DNA of 64,000 bases from an uncultured Paludibaculum sp. (GTDB lineage: Bacteria > Acidobacteriota > Terriglobia > Bryobacterales > Bryobacteraceae): assembly GCF_963665245.1 (NCBI RefSeq), contig NZ_OY762268.1, positions 868,001 to 932,000 of the forward strand, in the 5' to 3' direction. The notes below the pieces were generated by a model, which searched no databases, was not told the DNA's origin, and saw only the letters and a list, made by a program, of their open reading frames with translations. How positions within the stretch are numbered: the first letter of the stretch is position 1; every line of letters starts with the position of its first letter. This document shows positions 1 through 8,021 of this stretch, piece after piece. Both the position numbers and the translations under genes were made by a program.

Positions 1-363
1 GAATTTCTCGAACATCTCAGCGCGATACAGACCAAGCAGGCGGCCATCGGGCTCGACGGGAATTACACCGGTGCTATAGAAGCAATCATCGTGACCGAAA
101 TTAGGCCTGCGATCCAAGCGTTCAGAAACAAGCTTAAAACGATTGACGAGTCTCTATTCGGTGCCGTCGCCAAGGGAATCATCGGCGCGGCTGGAGGATC
201 TTCCGCGCTGACACTGTTTGGCGACCTCTCGTGGCCGAAGATCATCGCGCTTACAGGGGCAGGGGCCGCCTATGTGGCCAAAGCGACGGTGGATGCCATT
301 CTTGCAGCACGCGCCGCGAAGCGGGAGTGCAGCCTATCCTACATCCTATCCCTGGATGAATAG
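1..363 (+). CDS. Hypothetical protein, 5' end outside window
   Basis: The reading frame is open from the first base of the window to the TAG at 361-363, so this is the C-terminal 120 residues of a gene that begins upstream. A GTG at base 91 could start a 90-residue version, but the sequence before it also reads like protein (ends ...GAIEAIIV). The visible part has a charged segment, then a Gly/Ala-rich hydrophobic stretch (about residues 55-95) that could hold one or two membrane-associated helices, and a charged tail. I do not recognise the family and assign no function. Confidence 0.5.
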   Translation, partial: EFLEHLSAIQTKQAAIGLDGNYTGAIEAIIVTEIRPAIQAFRNKLKTIDESLFGAVAKGIIGAAGGSSALTLFGDLSWPKIIALTGAGAAYVAKATVDAILAARAAKRECSLSYILSLDE

Positions 364-450
364 TTGCACCGCCGGCCGAAACGGATCGTGTGGCGTAAGA
401 TAAAAAAAGTCCACTGCCTCAACTATAGCTAAATTCGGGACACGCTCATC

Positions 451-1104
451 ATGCAACTGAAATACATTTGGGCGCTCACTCTTTACTTCGCCTCGGCTGC
501 TGCTGGCGTATGTCAAGTGGCCGTACCTGTGCTGGATATGACCAAAGCCCTGCCGTGCACGGACACCAGGAGGACAGGTAGCGCGAGCGGCGGAGGCGTG
601 AGCGTGGAGGGTCAACCCCCACCGTCGTTGCCCTTTTCGTTACGGCTCGTCGATATCAGCCCAAATTCGTTTCGCTGGTACGACAGGATTGTCTATGAGG
701 TGGAGTTGGAGAACAACGGCACCACGGCAGTTAGAATCCCCTGGGGTACAATATGCGACGTGCATCCCGAGGATCCGCAGTTGGTTATAGCCTGCATCTT
801 TCTCACGCTCTCAGGCGATCCAGCGGGCCGGAGCCTTGGCTTCACATCTATTCATGGTTCGAGGTCCGACGAGAAGACGACGCGGGTGGTCGCACCGGGG
901 GAACGTGTACGCATTCGCATCGGTGCCCTGGCTAGTGGAGCCACAACCGACGACCCCGTGCGAAAAAAGTTGGAGACTCAGTCAACAATTACGATCACGG
1001 TCATCGCAAATTTCGCCTTTCTTCAGGGTGCTGACCGGGACTACGTGCAGCTTCACTCCGGCAACAGCTTGTCTGTTGAGGTGCTGAAGTGGAAGCAGCC
1101 CTAG
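451..1104 (+). CDS. Secreted hypothetical protein
   Basis: 217 residues. The N-terminus is a plausible Sec signal peptide: one Lys at position 4, a hydrophobic core around residues 6-18 and small residues before a likely cleavage site near residues 18-22. The mature part looks beta-rich; a stretch around residues 65-95 (VYEVELENNG and following) resembles an immunoglobulin-like or CARDB-like strand pattern, as in proteins that compare 'linked' and 'neutral' strands, but no family is recognised. It stands alone on the plus strand 87 bp after the partial first gene, next to decayed genes. Function unknown; probably acts outside the cytoplasm. Confidence 0.6.
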   Translation: MQLKYIWALTLYFASAAAGVCQVAVPVLDMTKALPCTDTRRTGSASGGGVSVEGQPPPSLPFSLRLVDISPNSFRWYDRIVYEVELENNGTTAVRIPWGTICDVHPEDPQLVIACIFLTLSGDPAGRSLGFTSIHGSRSDEKTTRVVAPGERVRIRIGALASGATTDDPVRKKLETQSTITITVIANFAFLQGADRDYVQLHSGNSLSVEVLKWKQP

Positions 1105-1154
1105 CACGATGCATGGAGTACTTACAAATTGACTGACTCTTGCTTCGTTCGAAT

Positions 1155-1373
1155 CTACTCCAAAAAGCGAACAACATCCTCAAGGCTGTCGACCGGGTCG
1201 AACCGCTCGGACAAAATTGCACTGTGTGGCATTTCGAATCCAAGCGTTTCCATTAGGTCGGGGGACGCACGCGCACAGCCTGACGTGTACCGTCCACAAG
1301 TAATTGCCAAATAAAGCCTTATAGTCCGAAGCGAACCACTCGCCAGCGCGCGCCATTCGTCAGTCGATTCGAG
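1155..1373 (-). pseudogene. Remnant of a small GRYTSG-motif protein (copy 1)
   Basis: On the minus strand a frame is open from a stop at 1374-1376 to the TAG at 1155-1157, giving 72 codons without a suitable start at its 5' end. The product contains LAITCGRYTSG, then LMETLGF and a natural-looking end with RFDPVDSLEDVVRFLE. The same core, LAINDGRYTSG, is found in the second remnant at 2402-2542, so both descend from one small protein family that I cannot name. The 260 bases between this remnant and the DUF4262 gene (1374-1634) show no convincing gene. A run matching part of the sequence upstream of the second copy (around 1410-1430) suggests that the duplicated DNA is longer than the readable peptide. 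Confidence 0.4.
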
Positions 1374-1634
1374 TCACACACGTCACCATCGCCCGGAACC
1401 CCCACAGAATCAACATCACGACATCCCCCCAGTATCCCCGGAGCGTCGCCAATCCCGACGACCAAACAACGATGCGCCTCGCAGCAATCGCCGCTGAGAC
1501 GGGCCGCGCACCCTGCCCCGCCAGCGAGACGGATCGCTTGCCGAGCCTTGCAGCCCGTGAACCGGGCGATGCGGGCTAAATCGCGCCATCGCCTTTGTTT
1601 GCGAAAAGTGCATGCCGGGTAATCGGAAGTCCGC

Positions 1635-2396
1635 CTACGCTACCGAGTCTCCGCCCTCGGAATTCGCCCAAGGGTGCCAGCCCGATTCTGCGTCGCGCCA
1701 CAATCCGCTGCCAACCGGGAGGTCTACCACCGGAAGAAGAGAAGCATCCGCGGCCAACAGAACGCCAAGGGGAACTACCCGTCGTTCGGCCCTTGTCGCA
1801 TCTGGGCCGGCCCCGGCGAAGACCTCCCATTCGTCTTCCTCCCAGCGCACCGCTTCCGTCGCGCGCGCGCCTCGAAGCGCATCGAGATTGGTGAGGGCCG
1901 TTGAATTACTGGGCACAGGGAAGGTCCACGGTTCGTGGAGCCATCGCCAAGCAGGCGCCAAGTCCGGACTCCACGTACGGCTCAGGTCCGGAATGTCAAT
2001 GGTCCAGTGCTCTTCATCAGGAAGGAGTTGGTAGGCCGCTATCGTCTTTGTCTGATAGTAATCGAAGACCCCAAGCATGAGCCCCTGAGCCCAACTCATG
2101 TGCACCTGGCGCAGCGAGAATGTGCCCCATGAAGAATCCTCGGCGTAGAGCTTCCTCTCGATGACAGGGGCTCGCAATTCACCCGCCACAATCCGAATTA
2201 TCTTGGCGACGTCATCCAATTCATAGAAATACGCGCCCGCCAAAATAAGTTCCGCACCCAGCGACTCGCTCAATCCAATTGTGTAGCCGTAATGTGGAAC
2301 GCCTCCTCCGGCGACCACATACACATGGAACCCATATTCGGCAATGTTGCTCCGAATTTCTGCCAAGGCGGCCTTTCGCTGTGAATCGTTTGACAT
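1635..2396 (-). CDS. DUF4262 domain-containing protein
   Basis: 253 residues when started at the ATG at 2396 (MSNDSQRK); an in-frame start six codons upstream is also possible. Residues about 15-130 match the DUF4262 pattern: an early aromatic/Gly segment (GVPHYGYTIGLSE), then Leu/Ile-rich helices and an acidic-aromatic middle. DUF4262 proteins are widespread and usually uncharacterised; some lie beside toxin or immunity genes. The C-terminal half (from about residue 130) is Trp- and Pro-rich and not recognised. The gene is bracketed by two remnants of another small family on the same strand, suggesting an accessory block that has been rearranged. Confidence 0.7.
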   Translation of the reverse strand: MSNDSQRKAALAEIRSNIAEYGFHVYVVAGGGVPHYGYTIGLSESLGAELILAGAYFYELDDVAKIIRIVAGELRAPVIERKLYAEDSSWGTFSLRQVHMSWAQGLMLGVFDYYQTKTIAAYQLLPDEEHWTIDIPDLSRTWSPDLAPAWRWLHEPWTFPVPSNSTALTNLDALRGARATEAVRWEEDEWEVFAGAGPDATRAERRVVPLGVLLAADASLLPVVDLPVGSGLWRDAESGWHPWANSEGGDSVA

Positions 2397-2401
2397 GGTC
2401 G

Positions 2402-2542
2402 CTAGAAGTCCCAACCACCGCGATCAAGCAGCCCGGCCACGGGGCGGCCCGATGTGTACCGCCCGTCATTGATCGCTAACCAGACCTCGCCTACTCCGGC
2501 CGACCGCGCTCTGGCGCGCACCGCATGCCGAGTCGCATCCAT
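2402..2542 (-). pseudogene. Remnant of a small GRYTSG-motif protein (copy 2)
   Basis: Short minus-strand frame ending 5 bp upstream of the DUF4262 start. From the ATG at 2542 it encodes 46 residues containing WLAINDGRYTSG and a following GLLDRGGW, matching the core of the remnant at 1155-1373 but stopping where that copy continues for another 20 or so residues. The frame stays open upstream to about 2659, where it runs out of phase across the cyclase 3' end. I read it as a truncated paralogue; it could still be expressed as a small peptide ahead of the DUF4262 gene. Confidence 0.35.
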
Positions 2543-3387
2543 CTCCCACAACTCCTTGGTCTGGCCTCCTTCAGCATCAACATCACAACGTCGCAACGGC
2601 GTTCGCCGGTCGGCCAAGCACCCCCCACCGTCGCCACGCCCCTCACCCCAGCAGCCCAAACGCCCGCACCGGAGCCCCAGTCCCCCCCCACAATCTTCAA
2701 AGGCGCCGCCACAAACGCAAACTCATACACCCCCGCCTGCGCCAACCCCTCCAAATTCAAGCACTCGATAATATGAATCCCACTCTCCACCAGCAGATGC
2801 ACATGCACCTCCATCCGCGGCGACGGAATCCGCTCTAACGCCACATTATCCGCCCCCACCGCAAACACCCCTTGCCCTGACAACCACTGCGCCGCCGCCA
2901 GCGTAATGCCGGGCTGCCTTTGCTCATTCACGAACGCTCGCGCATTCGACCACCGCCGGCCCCACCCCGTCCGCACCAGCACCACATCGCCCGGCTCGAT
3001 CGCACAGCGCTGCGCCGCCTGCAGCTCCGGCACGTCGATCGACTCGTCCTCGGCCAGTTCCCGCTCGCCCGCCACGTCCAGCAGCACGCCGCGCCGCACG
3101 ATCGGCGGCACCAGGTCGATGCCCACCTCCCGCGGCGACTTGCCCTGATACAACAGCCCGTTGCACGAAAAGTGCCCCAGCCCGTCGATATGCGTCCCCA
3201 CGTGGGTGCCCAGCGTGATCAGCTCCGCCGCCGCCGAAACCCCGCCCGGCAACACATAGTCGCCGTGCTCCTTCGTCATCGCCAGCGCGAAGGGCGGATG
3301 CGTCGGCCAGTGCGGCATGCCGACAAACCAGGTCTGCGCCAGATCAATGACCCGCGCCTGCTTGAGCCGCTCCAGTAATTGCGTCAT
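2491..3387 (-). CDS. Cyclase family protein, C-terminus frameshifted
   Basis: The ATG at 3387 (MTQLLERL) starts a protein of the cyclase/kynurenine-formamidase-like family: the HVGTHIDGLGH metal-site motif near residue 60, GDVVLVRTGW and the GADNVALE segment are all in order. The family normally ends shortly after APLKIVG. Here the frame runs on about 60 residues of Arg-rich, unfamily-like sequence to 2491. In another phase, directly after an 8-base G run (plus-strand C at 2682-2689), the expected ending TGAPVRAFGLLG and a TGA at 2643 can be read. Removing one G restores a 247-residue protein of normal length. Likely a metal-dependent hydrolase acting on a small cyclic or amide substrate, which cannot be specified. 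Confidence 0.7.
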   Translation of the reverse strand: MTQLLERLKQARVIDLAQTWFVGMPHWPTHPPFALAMTKEHGDYVLPGGVSAAAELITLGTHVGTHIDGLGHFSCNGLLYQGKSPREVGIDLVPPIVRRGVLLDVAGERELAEDESIDVPELQAAQRCAIEPGDVVLVRTGWGRRWSNARAFVNEQRQPGITLAAAQWLSGQGVFAVGADNVALERIPSPRMEVHVHLLVESGIHIIECLNLEGLAQAGVYEFAFVAAPLKIVGGDWGSGAGVWAAGVRGVATVGGAWPTGERRCDVVMLMLKEARPRSCGRWMRLGMRCAPERGRPE

Positions 3388-3679
3388 GAGTCCCCATCTC
3401 CGGCAGAAAGTAGAACGAGATGCCAAGGATAATGTGCACCGCCAGCAGCATCGCGCCCTCCAGCCAGTTCGACTCCCCGTCGCTGGCGATCTCGCCGACA
3501 ATCACCACCGACAGCACCACCGGCAGCACCTCGGCCGGCGAAAACATCAGATCCATCGGCCGCGGACCCACAAACTGGCTCGCTAGAATCAGCACCGGCG
3601 CCACAGACAACGCCACCTGAATGCTCGATCCGATCGCGATCGACAGGCTCAAATCCATGCGGTTCTTCAGCGCCATCAT
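3344..3679 (-). pseudogene. C-terminal fragment of Ca2+/H+ antiporter (CaCA family)
   Basis: The 111 codons read like the last third of a ChaA/CAX-type calcium/proton exchanger: ALKNRMDLSLSIAIGSSIQ (the second alpha-repeat region), two hydrophobic helices, GESNWLEGAMLL and a final helix ending FYFLP. A full exchanger has 350-400 residues and about ten membrane helices; here everything before the second repeat is missing, and sequence upstream of about 3690 does not continue the homology in any frame. The end overlaps the cyclase start by 44 bp. Probably a non-functional stub left by deletion. Confidence 0.65.
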
Positions 3680-3689
3680 GATGGAAACG

Positions 3690-4180
3690 TGACAGCCCGT
3701 GTCCCAAGCGTAAATACTTAATAATAAGGAGACTTATCTGCCACTCATCGCCCCGGCCAGCCCGCAACAGCAGCTTGCCCAGCCCCTTTATCGCCCCGCC
3801 TTCTCATAATTACCCATCAAACCAATAATTTACCTGTTTCTCCGCTGCCCCCGCGCCGGAACAAAGCACACCCAGGAGTACGCATTCAGGGAGGCAGAAC
3901 TGCCACTGAGACCAGTCCCTCCCGCATAGGACGGCCACGCCACTGTAGCGGAATTCTCCTCCTTCCCTTCCAACGAGTCGCCGAAGTCGCCGTTCGGAAC
4001 GAGGTCTGCCGCCCTGATGGCCACTCGCGTCCGCAACTCTGGCCCCGCCACTTCTCCCCCGTCTCACCCCACTCGCCGAAAGCGGTCACCAGCTCCGAAC
4101 ATCTTTATTTCGTTTATTTTCAATACTCACCTGCGAATAAACAGCGAATCCGCCTTGACTCCGCCGGCTACCGTGGAATT
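3690..4180. other. Intergenic stretch without convincing gene
   Basis: About 490 bases between the antiporter stub and the hairpin at 4181. Minus-strand frames of 73-85 codons exist around 3810-4067 but lack a recognisable motif or convincing start context. The last 80 bases (about 4098-4140) are unusually A/T-rich for this window and may hold the promoter for the gene at 4228. It may contain further unrecognisable gene debris. Confidence 0.4.
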
Positions 4181-4210
4181 GGGCCGGCTCTCATGCCGGC
4201 CTTTTTCTTT
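4181..4210 (+). terminator. Hairpin with T-run just upstream of the 4228 gene
   Basis: A perfect 7-bp stem, GGCCGGC/GCCGGCC, with a six-base loop is followed at once by TTTTTCTTTT, the layout of a Rho-independent terminator. The Shine-Dalgarno AAAGGAG of the next gene begins at the very next base (4211). It either ends a transcript coming from the left or acts as an attenuator in the leader of the 4228 gene. Confidence 0.6.
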
Positions 4211-4227
4211 TAAAGGAGATTCTTGTT

Positions 4228-4938
4228 ATGGCTTCCGCTGCTCAGATCACCGCCAACCAGGCCAACGCCAAACGGTCCACCGGCCCCGTTTCCATCGAAG
4301 GCAAAGCCCGGGCCTCCCAGAACGCCCGCGATCACGGCTTCACCGCCCGCAACCTCAGGATCAGCCCCGAAGATCGCGCCGAGTTCGAATCGCTCCAGGC
4401 CGCCATGCGCCTCCAGACCCGCCCCGACGGCTGCCTCGAAGAGGAGATCTTCCACCGCATCCTTACTCACACCTGGAACCTCCGTCGCATCGAAGCCTTT
4501 GAAGCCCTCATTCTTGCCGAAACGGACCCATTGGCCGATTCCGACCCCCACGGCGCAAAACTCGAACGCTACGCCCGCTACCGCCGCGACCTCGAGCGCG
4601 GCCTCTATCGCGCCATCAAGGAACTCAGCAGACTCCAGACCGAGCGGACCGCCCTCATCCAGCAGCACACCGCCATCGTCCAAGGCATCAGCGAAGGCGC
4701 GCCTCTCGCCGAGATCACACGCCTGACAAAGGATACCGGCTTCTTCTTCGGGCTCCGGGACTATGCCGACGCGCGCCTGGCCCAAGACCGCTTGGCCAAC
4801 GGCATCGATCACGTCGTGGAGATCAACCAGGACCTCCTGGCGGGATTCGAGGAAGAGCAGGCGGCACAAAACGAAGCCAATGGAGACGAGGAGGAGTCCA
4901 TCGAGACCGTCCTGGCTGGCTCCACTTCCAGCCTCTAG
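4228..4938 (+). CDS. Hypothetical protein of the STGP...NARxHG family
   Basis: 236 residues with ATG at 4228 and a good Shine-Dalgarno (AAAGGAG, 4211-4217). The N-terminus ANQANAKRSTGP...GKARASQNARDHG is a motif shared by many short uncharacterised proteins in Acidobacteria and Planctomycetes, often present in several copies per genome; this comparison is from memory. The rest is predicted helical, with heptad-like charged stretches about residues 95-150, and an acidic C-terminus. The copy number and Lys/Arg-rich N-terminal motif suggest nucleic-acid contact, but that is a guess. A hairpin terminator-like element lies directly in front of it. Confidence 0.7.
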   Translation: MASAAQITANQANAKRSTGPVSIEGKARASQNARDHGFTARNLRISPEDRAEFESLQAAMRLQTRPDGCLEEEIFHRILTHTWNLRRIEAFEALILAETDPLADSDPHGAKLERYARYRRDLERGLYRAIKELSRLQTERTALIQQHTAIVQGISEGAPLAEITRLTKDTGFFFGLRDYADARLAQDRLANGIDHVVEINQDLLAGFEEEQAAQNEANGDEEESIETVLAGSTSSL

Positions 4939-5201
4939 TCGCCGCCCACCGGCGCCTTCGCTGGCAATCCACGAAACGAAGCCAACGGCCGAAGTTCCGC
5001 CGGCCCGGCCCCCCCCTCCGGCCTCGCTCTTTGACAATCTCATCTGGTCAGCGGTATCCGCCGGGCTCGCAGTTGGGGCCCCGGCACGGTCAGTGTGCCT
5101 GCCCCGCCCCGAGTTATCGGCCAGCCGCCATCCGCTCAGTCCTGCGGCGTGAGCGACAGGCCACGCGCCGGACAAACCGAAACAGAATCGGCCCGCGTTG
5201 T
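4939..5201. other. Intergenic stretch before the SRP RNA gene
   Basis: About 260 bases with no coding signal in any frame other than shadows of the upstream gene. It contains an isolated TTGACA at 5031-5036, followed 17 bases later by GTATCC, a weak promoter candidate with no obvious transcript to serve. Confidence 0.4.
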
Positions 5202-5232
5202 TTGGCTTTGCCGGGGCCTCGCGTGCTAGCAT
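5202..5232 (+). promoter_or_regulatory. Promoter of the SRP RNA gene
   Basis: An extended -10 element TGCTAGCAT (hexamer TAGCAT at 5227-5232) lies 10 bases before the first base of the SRP RNA, with a weak -35 TTGGCT at 5202-5207 (19-base spacer). The position fits a start at 5243. Confidence 0.5.
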
Positions 5233-5242
5233 GGTTGATTGT

Positions 5243-5345
5243 CAGGCTCCGGGCTCCGTGCAATAGGACGGTCCAAACCCCGCCAGGTCCGGAAGGAAGC
5301 AACGGTAGGATCTCACCCTGTGTGCCGCGGATCCCCCGGGGTCTG
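5243..5345 (+). ncRNA. ffs: Signal recognition particle RNA, small bacterial type
   Basis: The ends pair over 11 bases (CAGGCTCCGGG at 5243-5253 with CCCGGGGTCTG at 5335-5345, two G-U pairs), and the middle holds the conserved SRP domain IV: CCAGGTCCGGAAGGAAGCAACGG, written here as CCAGGTCCGGAAGG plus AAGCAACGG, with its GGAA tetraloop. Length is about 103 nt, as for 4.5S RNA. It binds Ffh and targets nascent membrane proteins to the SRP receptor. dnaX starts 38 bases downstream, so the two may share a transcript; ffs-dnaX-ybaB-recR is a common bacterial order. Confidence 0.93.
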
Positions 5346-5382
5346 GCATTAGAGTCTGACCGGCACCACCCGCCCAGCGATC

Positions 5383-7080
5383 ATGTACCAGGTCATCGCC
5401 CGTAAGTATCGTCCCCGCACCTTCGCCGAGCTGATCGGGCAGGAGCATGTGCGCACGACGCTCGAGAACGCGATTACGCAGCAGCGCATCGCACACGGAT
5501 ATATCCTTGCCGGTCAACGCGGTACGGGCAAGACCACAATCGCCCGCATCCTGGCTCGATGTCTGAACTGCGTGGAGGGGCCGACGGCGACCCCCTGCGG
5601 CGTCTGTTCGTCCTGCATCGAGACCTCGCAGAGCAACGCTCCGGACGTCATCGAGATTGACGCGGCTTCGAACCGCGGCATCAATGAGATGCGAGAGCTA
5701 CGGGAGAACGTCCGCTACCGTCCGTCGCGGGACCGCTACAAAGTCTTCATTATTGACGAAGCCCACCAGATTACGAACGAGGCCTTCAACGCGCTGCTGA
5801 AAACGCTGGAAGAGCCGCCCGAGTGGGCGGTGTTCGTCCTCTGTACGACCGAGTCCCACAAGATCCCGACAACCATCGCCTCACGCTGCCAGCAGTTCAG
5901 CTTCCGCAGCGTGGATTTCCACGAAGTGGTGGGGCGGATGGAAGAGATCTGCAAGGCCGAGGGAATCGAGGCCGAACCCGAAGCTCTGGCGGTGATTGCG
6001 CAGGCGGGCGAAGGGTCGGTGCGCGATTCGTTTTCCGCCCTCGACCAGGCTATTGCCTGCTGTGGCAACATGCTGACCGGCGCGGCGGTGCGCGATCTGC
6101 TGGGCATGTACTCGCTGGCCTCTTTGGAGCGCGTGACCGAGGCCCTGGTAGCCGGGCAGACGGCGGCAATGCTCGAGATTGTGGCCGAGCTCGAAAGCGC
6201 GGGCAAGAATCTGCAGCAGTTCTGCCGCGAGATGGCGCGCTATTTCCGCAACCTGCTGGTGGCCAAGATCACGGGCAAGGAGACGCGGCTGATTCCGGCG
6301 GCGGCTCCGGAGCAGGCGCGCATGCGCGATACCTCGGCCCAGTTCAGCGAAGAGGATCTGACGCGCTGGCTGCAGTTGACGCTGGAGTTGTACGGCCAGT
6401 TGCAGTATTCGATGCAGCCGCGGCTGCATGTGGAACTGGGTTTGATGCGGCTGGTGCACGCCGGGCGGATCAAGCCGATTGAAGAGGCGCTGAAGGAACT
6501 GGCGGCGGGCGGCGGAGTCAGCGCTCCGGCGGCACGGCCCGCGGCGGCTCCGGTTCGCGCCGCGTCTGTGACGGAACGAACCCATGCCCCGTATTCGGGA
6601 CCGCGCCCGGCTGCTCCGGCCCAGAGCGTCTCCTATCAGGCCCCAGCAGTCCGCGCGGCGGCTCCGCCACCTCCGCCGGTAGCGGCAAAGCCGGTGACGG
6701 CGGTGGAACCAGGATCGACGAAAGAGAAGCTCGTCGCGGCCTTGCAGGAGATGCGCTCTGCGATGTCGGTGCAGGCCGTGGAAGATTCGCAGTTGATCGA
6801 GGGCCAGAGCGTCGTGGAGTTTCTGGCTCCGCGGTCGGCCAAGCTGGGCCTGATGGCAAAGGACGTGGAAAAGGCGCTGGCGCAGGTATTGGGCCGGGCG
6901 GTGCGCGTCAAGATCACGATCGACGAAGCAGCAGTGGCAGCCGCGCCCGAGAAGAAACCCCAGACGGCGCAAGGCGAAGACGAGGCTACCGAGCGTGCAA
7001 TGGCCCATCCGGACGTGCAACGCTTTCAAGAGATATTCCCCGGCAGCCAGGTGCGGGGCGTACGAGATTTGAAGGAGTAG
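5383..7080 (+). CDS. dnaX: DNA polymerase III subunit gamma/tau
   Basis: 565 residues. ATPase of the clamp loader that places the beta clamp on DNA and holds the replicative polymerase together. N-terminal AAA+ module: Walker A GQRGTGKT at residues 44-51, four zinc-binding Cys between about residues 60 and 79 (CLNC...CGVCSSC), Walker B VFIIDEAH near 123-130, sensor and arginine-finger region TTESHKIPTTIASRCQQ. Domain III follows, then an Ala/Pro-rich linker (about 380-450) and a short tau-like C-terminal domain. Shorter than E. coli DnaX (643). It is followed by ybaB after 5 bp and by recR, a conserved replication/repair operon. No strong Shine-Dalgarno is visible. Confidence 0.96.
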   Translation: MYQVIARKYRPRTFAELIGQEHVRTTLENAITQQRIAHGYILAGQRGTGKTTIARILARCLNCVEGPTATPCGVCSSCIETSQSNAPDVIEIDAASNRGINEMRELRENVRYRPSRDRYKVFIIDEAHQITNEAFNALLKTLEEPPEWAVFVLCTTESHKIPTTIASRCQQFSFRSVDFHEVVGRMEEICKAEGIEAEPEALAVIAQAGEGSVRDSFSALDQAIACCGNMLTGAAVRDLLGMYSLASLERVTEALVAGQTAAMLEIVAELESAGKNLQQFCREMARYFRNLLVAKITGKETRLIPAAAPEQARMRDTSAQFSEEDLTRWLQLTLELYGQLQYSMQPRLHVELGLMRLVHAGRIKPIEEALKELAAGGGVSAPAARPAAAPVRAASVTERTHAPYSGPRPAAPAQSVSYQAPAVRAAAPPPPPVAAKPVTAVEPGSTKEKLVAALQEMRSAMSVQAVEDSQLIEGQSVVEFLAPRSAKLGLMAKDVEKALAQVLGRAVRVKITIDEAAVAAAPEKKPQTAQGEDEATERAMAHPDVQRFQEIFPGSQVRGVRDLKE

Positions 7081-7085
7081 ATGCC

Positions 7086-7400
7086 ATGAAATTCCCCGGC
7101 GGCGGCAATATGCAAGCCATGATGAAGCAGGCGCAACAGATGCAGCAGCGCCTCCAGGAAGAAATTGCGGCGATCCGTGTGGAAGCGAGCGCGGGCGGCG
7201 GCATGGTGACGGTGAAGATGGACGGCCAGAAGCACTGCACGGCCGTGGTGATCGATCCGGAAGCGGCGGGCGACGCCGAGATGCTGGCCGACATGATGCA
7301 GGCCGCGTTCAACGAAGCCGTGCGCAAAGTGGAAGAGGAAACGCAGAAGAAGACGTCGGGCATGCTGGGCGGCATGGGGCTGCCTCCAGGCCTGTTCTAG
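7086..7400 (+). CDS. ybaB: YbaB/EbfC family nucleoid-associated protein
   Basis: 104 residues, the normal family length. The product begins with a Met/Gln-rich helix (MQAMMKQAQQMQQRLQ), then a beta hairpin with VEASAGGGMVTVKMDG and a C-terminal helix ending in a Met/Gly tail, matching the tweezer-like dimer of YbaB. Members bind DNA without strict sequence preference and are nearly always encoded between dnaX and recR, as here (5 bp after dnaX, 21 bp before recR). Confidence 0.95.
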   Translation: MKFPGGGNMQAMMKQAQQMQQRLQEEIAAIRVEASAGGGMVTVKMDGQKHCTAVVIDPEAAGDAEMLADMMQAAFNEAVRKVEEETQKKTSGMLGGMGLPPGLF

Positions 7401-7421
7401 TCCGGCGGCGCAGGATTTCCC

Positions 7422-8021
7422 ATGCCCGATTTCGCGGAACCGCTGGCCCGGCTGATCCAGGAAGTGAAGCGTCTGCCCGGCATCGGTCAGAAGTCGGCGC
7501 AGCGCATCGCCTTTCACATCCTGCGGACTTCGCGCGAGGACGTCGACCGGCTGACGGCGGCCTTGGTCGACGTGAAGGAAAAATTGGGGTTGTGCGTCAT
7601 CTGCAACAACATCAGCGATGGCGAGAAGTGCGTGTACTGCCGCGATCCGCATCGCGACCGGCACCGGATTTGCGTGGTGGAAGAGCCGCACAACATCGTA
7701 CCCATCGAGACGACGCGCACTTTTGAGGGGCTGTACCACGTTCTGCACGGCAGCATCAGCCCGCTGCGAGGCATCGGTCCGGAGCAGCTCCGCATCAAGC
7801 AGTTGCTGGAACGTCTGGTGGACAGCGAGATGGAAGAGATCATCCTGGCCACCAACCCGACAGTGGAAGGCGAGGCCACGGCGGTCTACCTGGCGCGCCT
7901 GCTGAAGCCTCTGGGGATCAAAGTGACGCGCATCGCCATGGGCATTCCGGTGGGCAGCGACCTGGAGTACGCCGATGAAGTGACGATGTCGAAGTCGCTG
8001 GAAAACCGGAGGGAAATGTGA
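7422..8021 (+). CDS. recR: Recombination mediator RecR
   Basis: 199 residues. Works with RecO/RecF to load RecA on gapped DNA. The helix-hairpin-helix LPGIGQKSAQRIAFH is at about residues 14-28, the four-Cys zinc finger (CVICNN...CVYC) about 54-70, and the Toprim domain from about residue 78 with ICVVEEP and ATNPTVEGEATA, ending near the C-terminus. Last gene of the dnaX-ybaB-recR unit. Its TGA overlaps a GTG that opens a very short leader-like frame (8018-8101). Confidence 0.96.
   Translation: MPDFAEPLARLIQEVKRLPGIGQKSAQRIAFHILRTSREDVDRLTAALVDVKEKLGLCVICNNISDGEKCVYCRDPHRDRHRICVVEEPHNIVPIETTRTFEGLYHVLHGSISPLRGIGPEQLRIKQLLERLVDSEMEEIILATNPTVEGEATAVYLARLLKPLGIKVTRIAMGIPVGSDLEYADEVTMSKSLENRREM

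Noticed and set aside
1129..1314. 61-codon plus-strand frame
   Set aside because: The minus strand carries the protein-like GRYTSG remnant at the same place.
3810..4067. Minus-strand frames of 73-85 codons
   Set aside because: No start context, family motif or supporting neighbour; kept only as a note in the intergenic entry.
4228..4938. Minus-strand 340-codon frame over the STGP gene
   Set aside because: Antisense shadow; the plus frame has a Shine-Dalgarno and a recognised family motif.
5031..5059. TTGACA with a spaced GTATCC before the SRP RNA
   Set aside because: The -10 is poor and no transcript is near; the promoter at 5202-5232 fits better.
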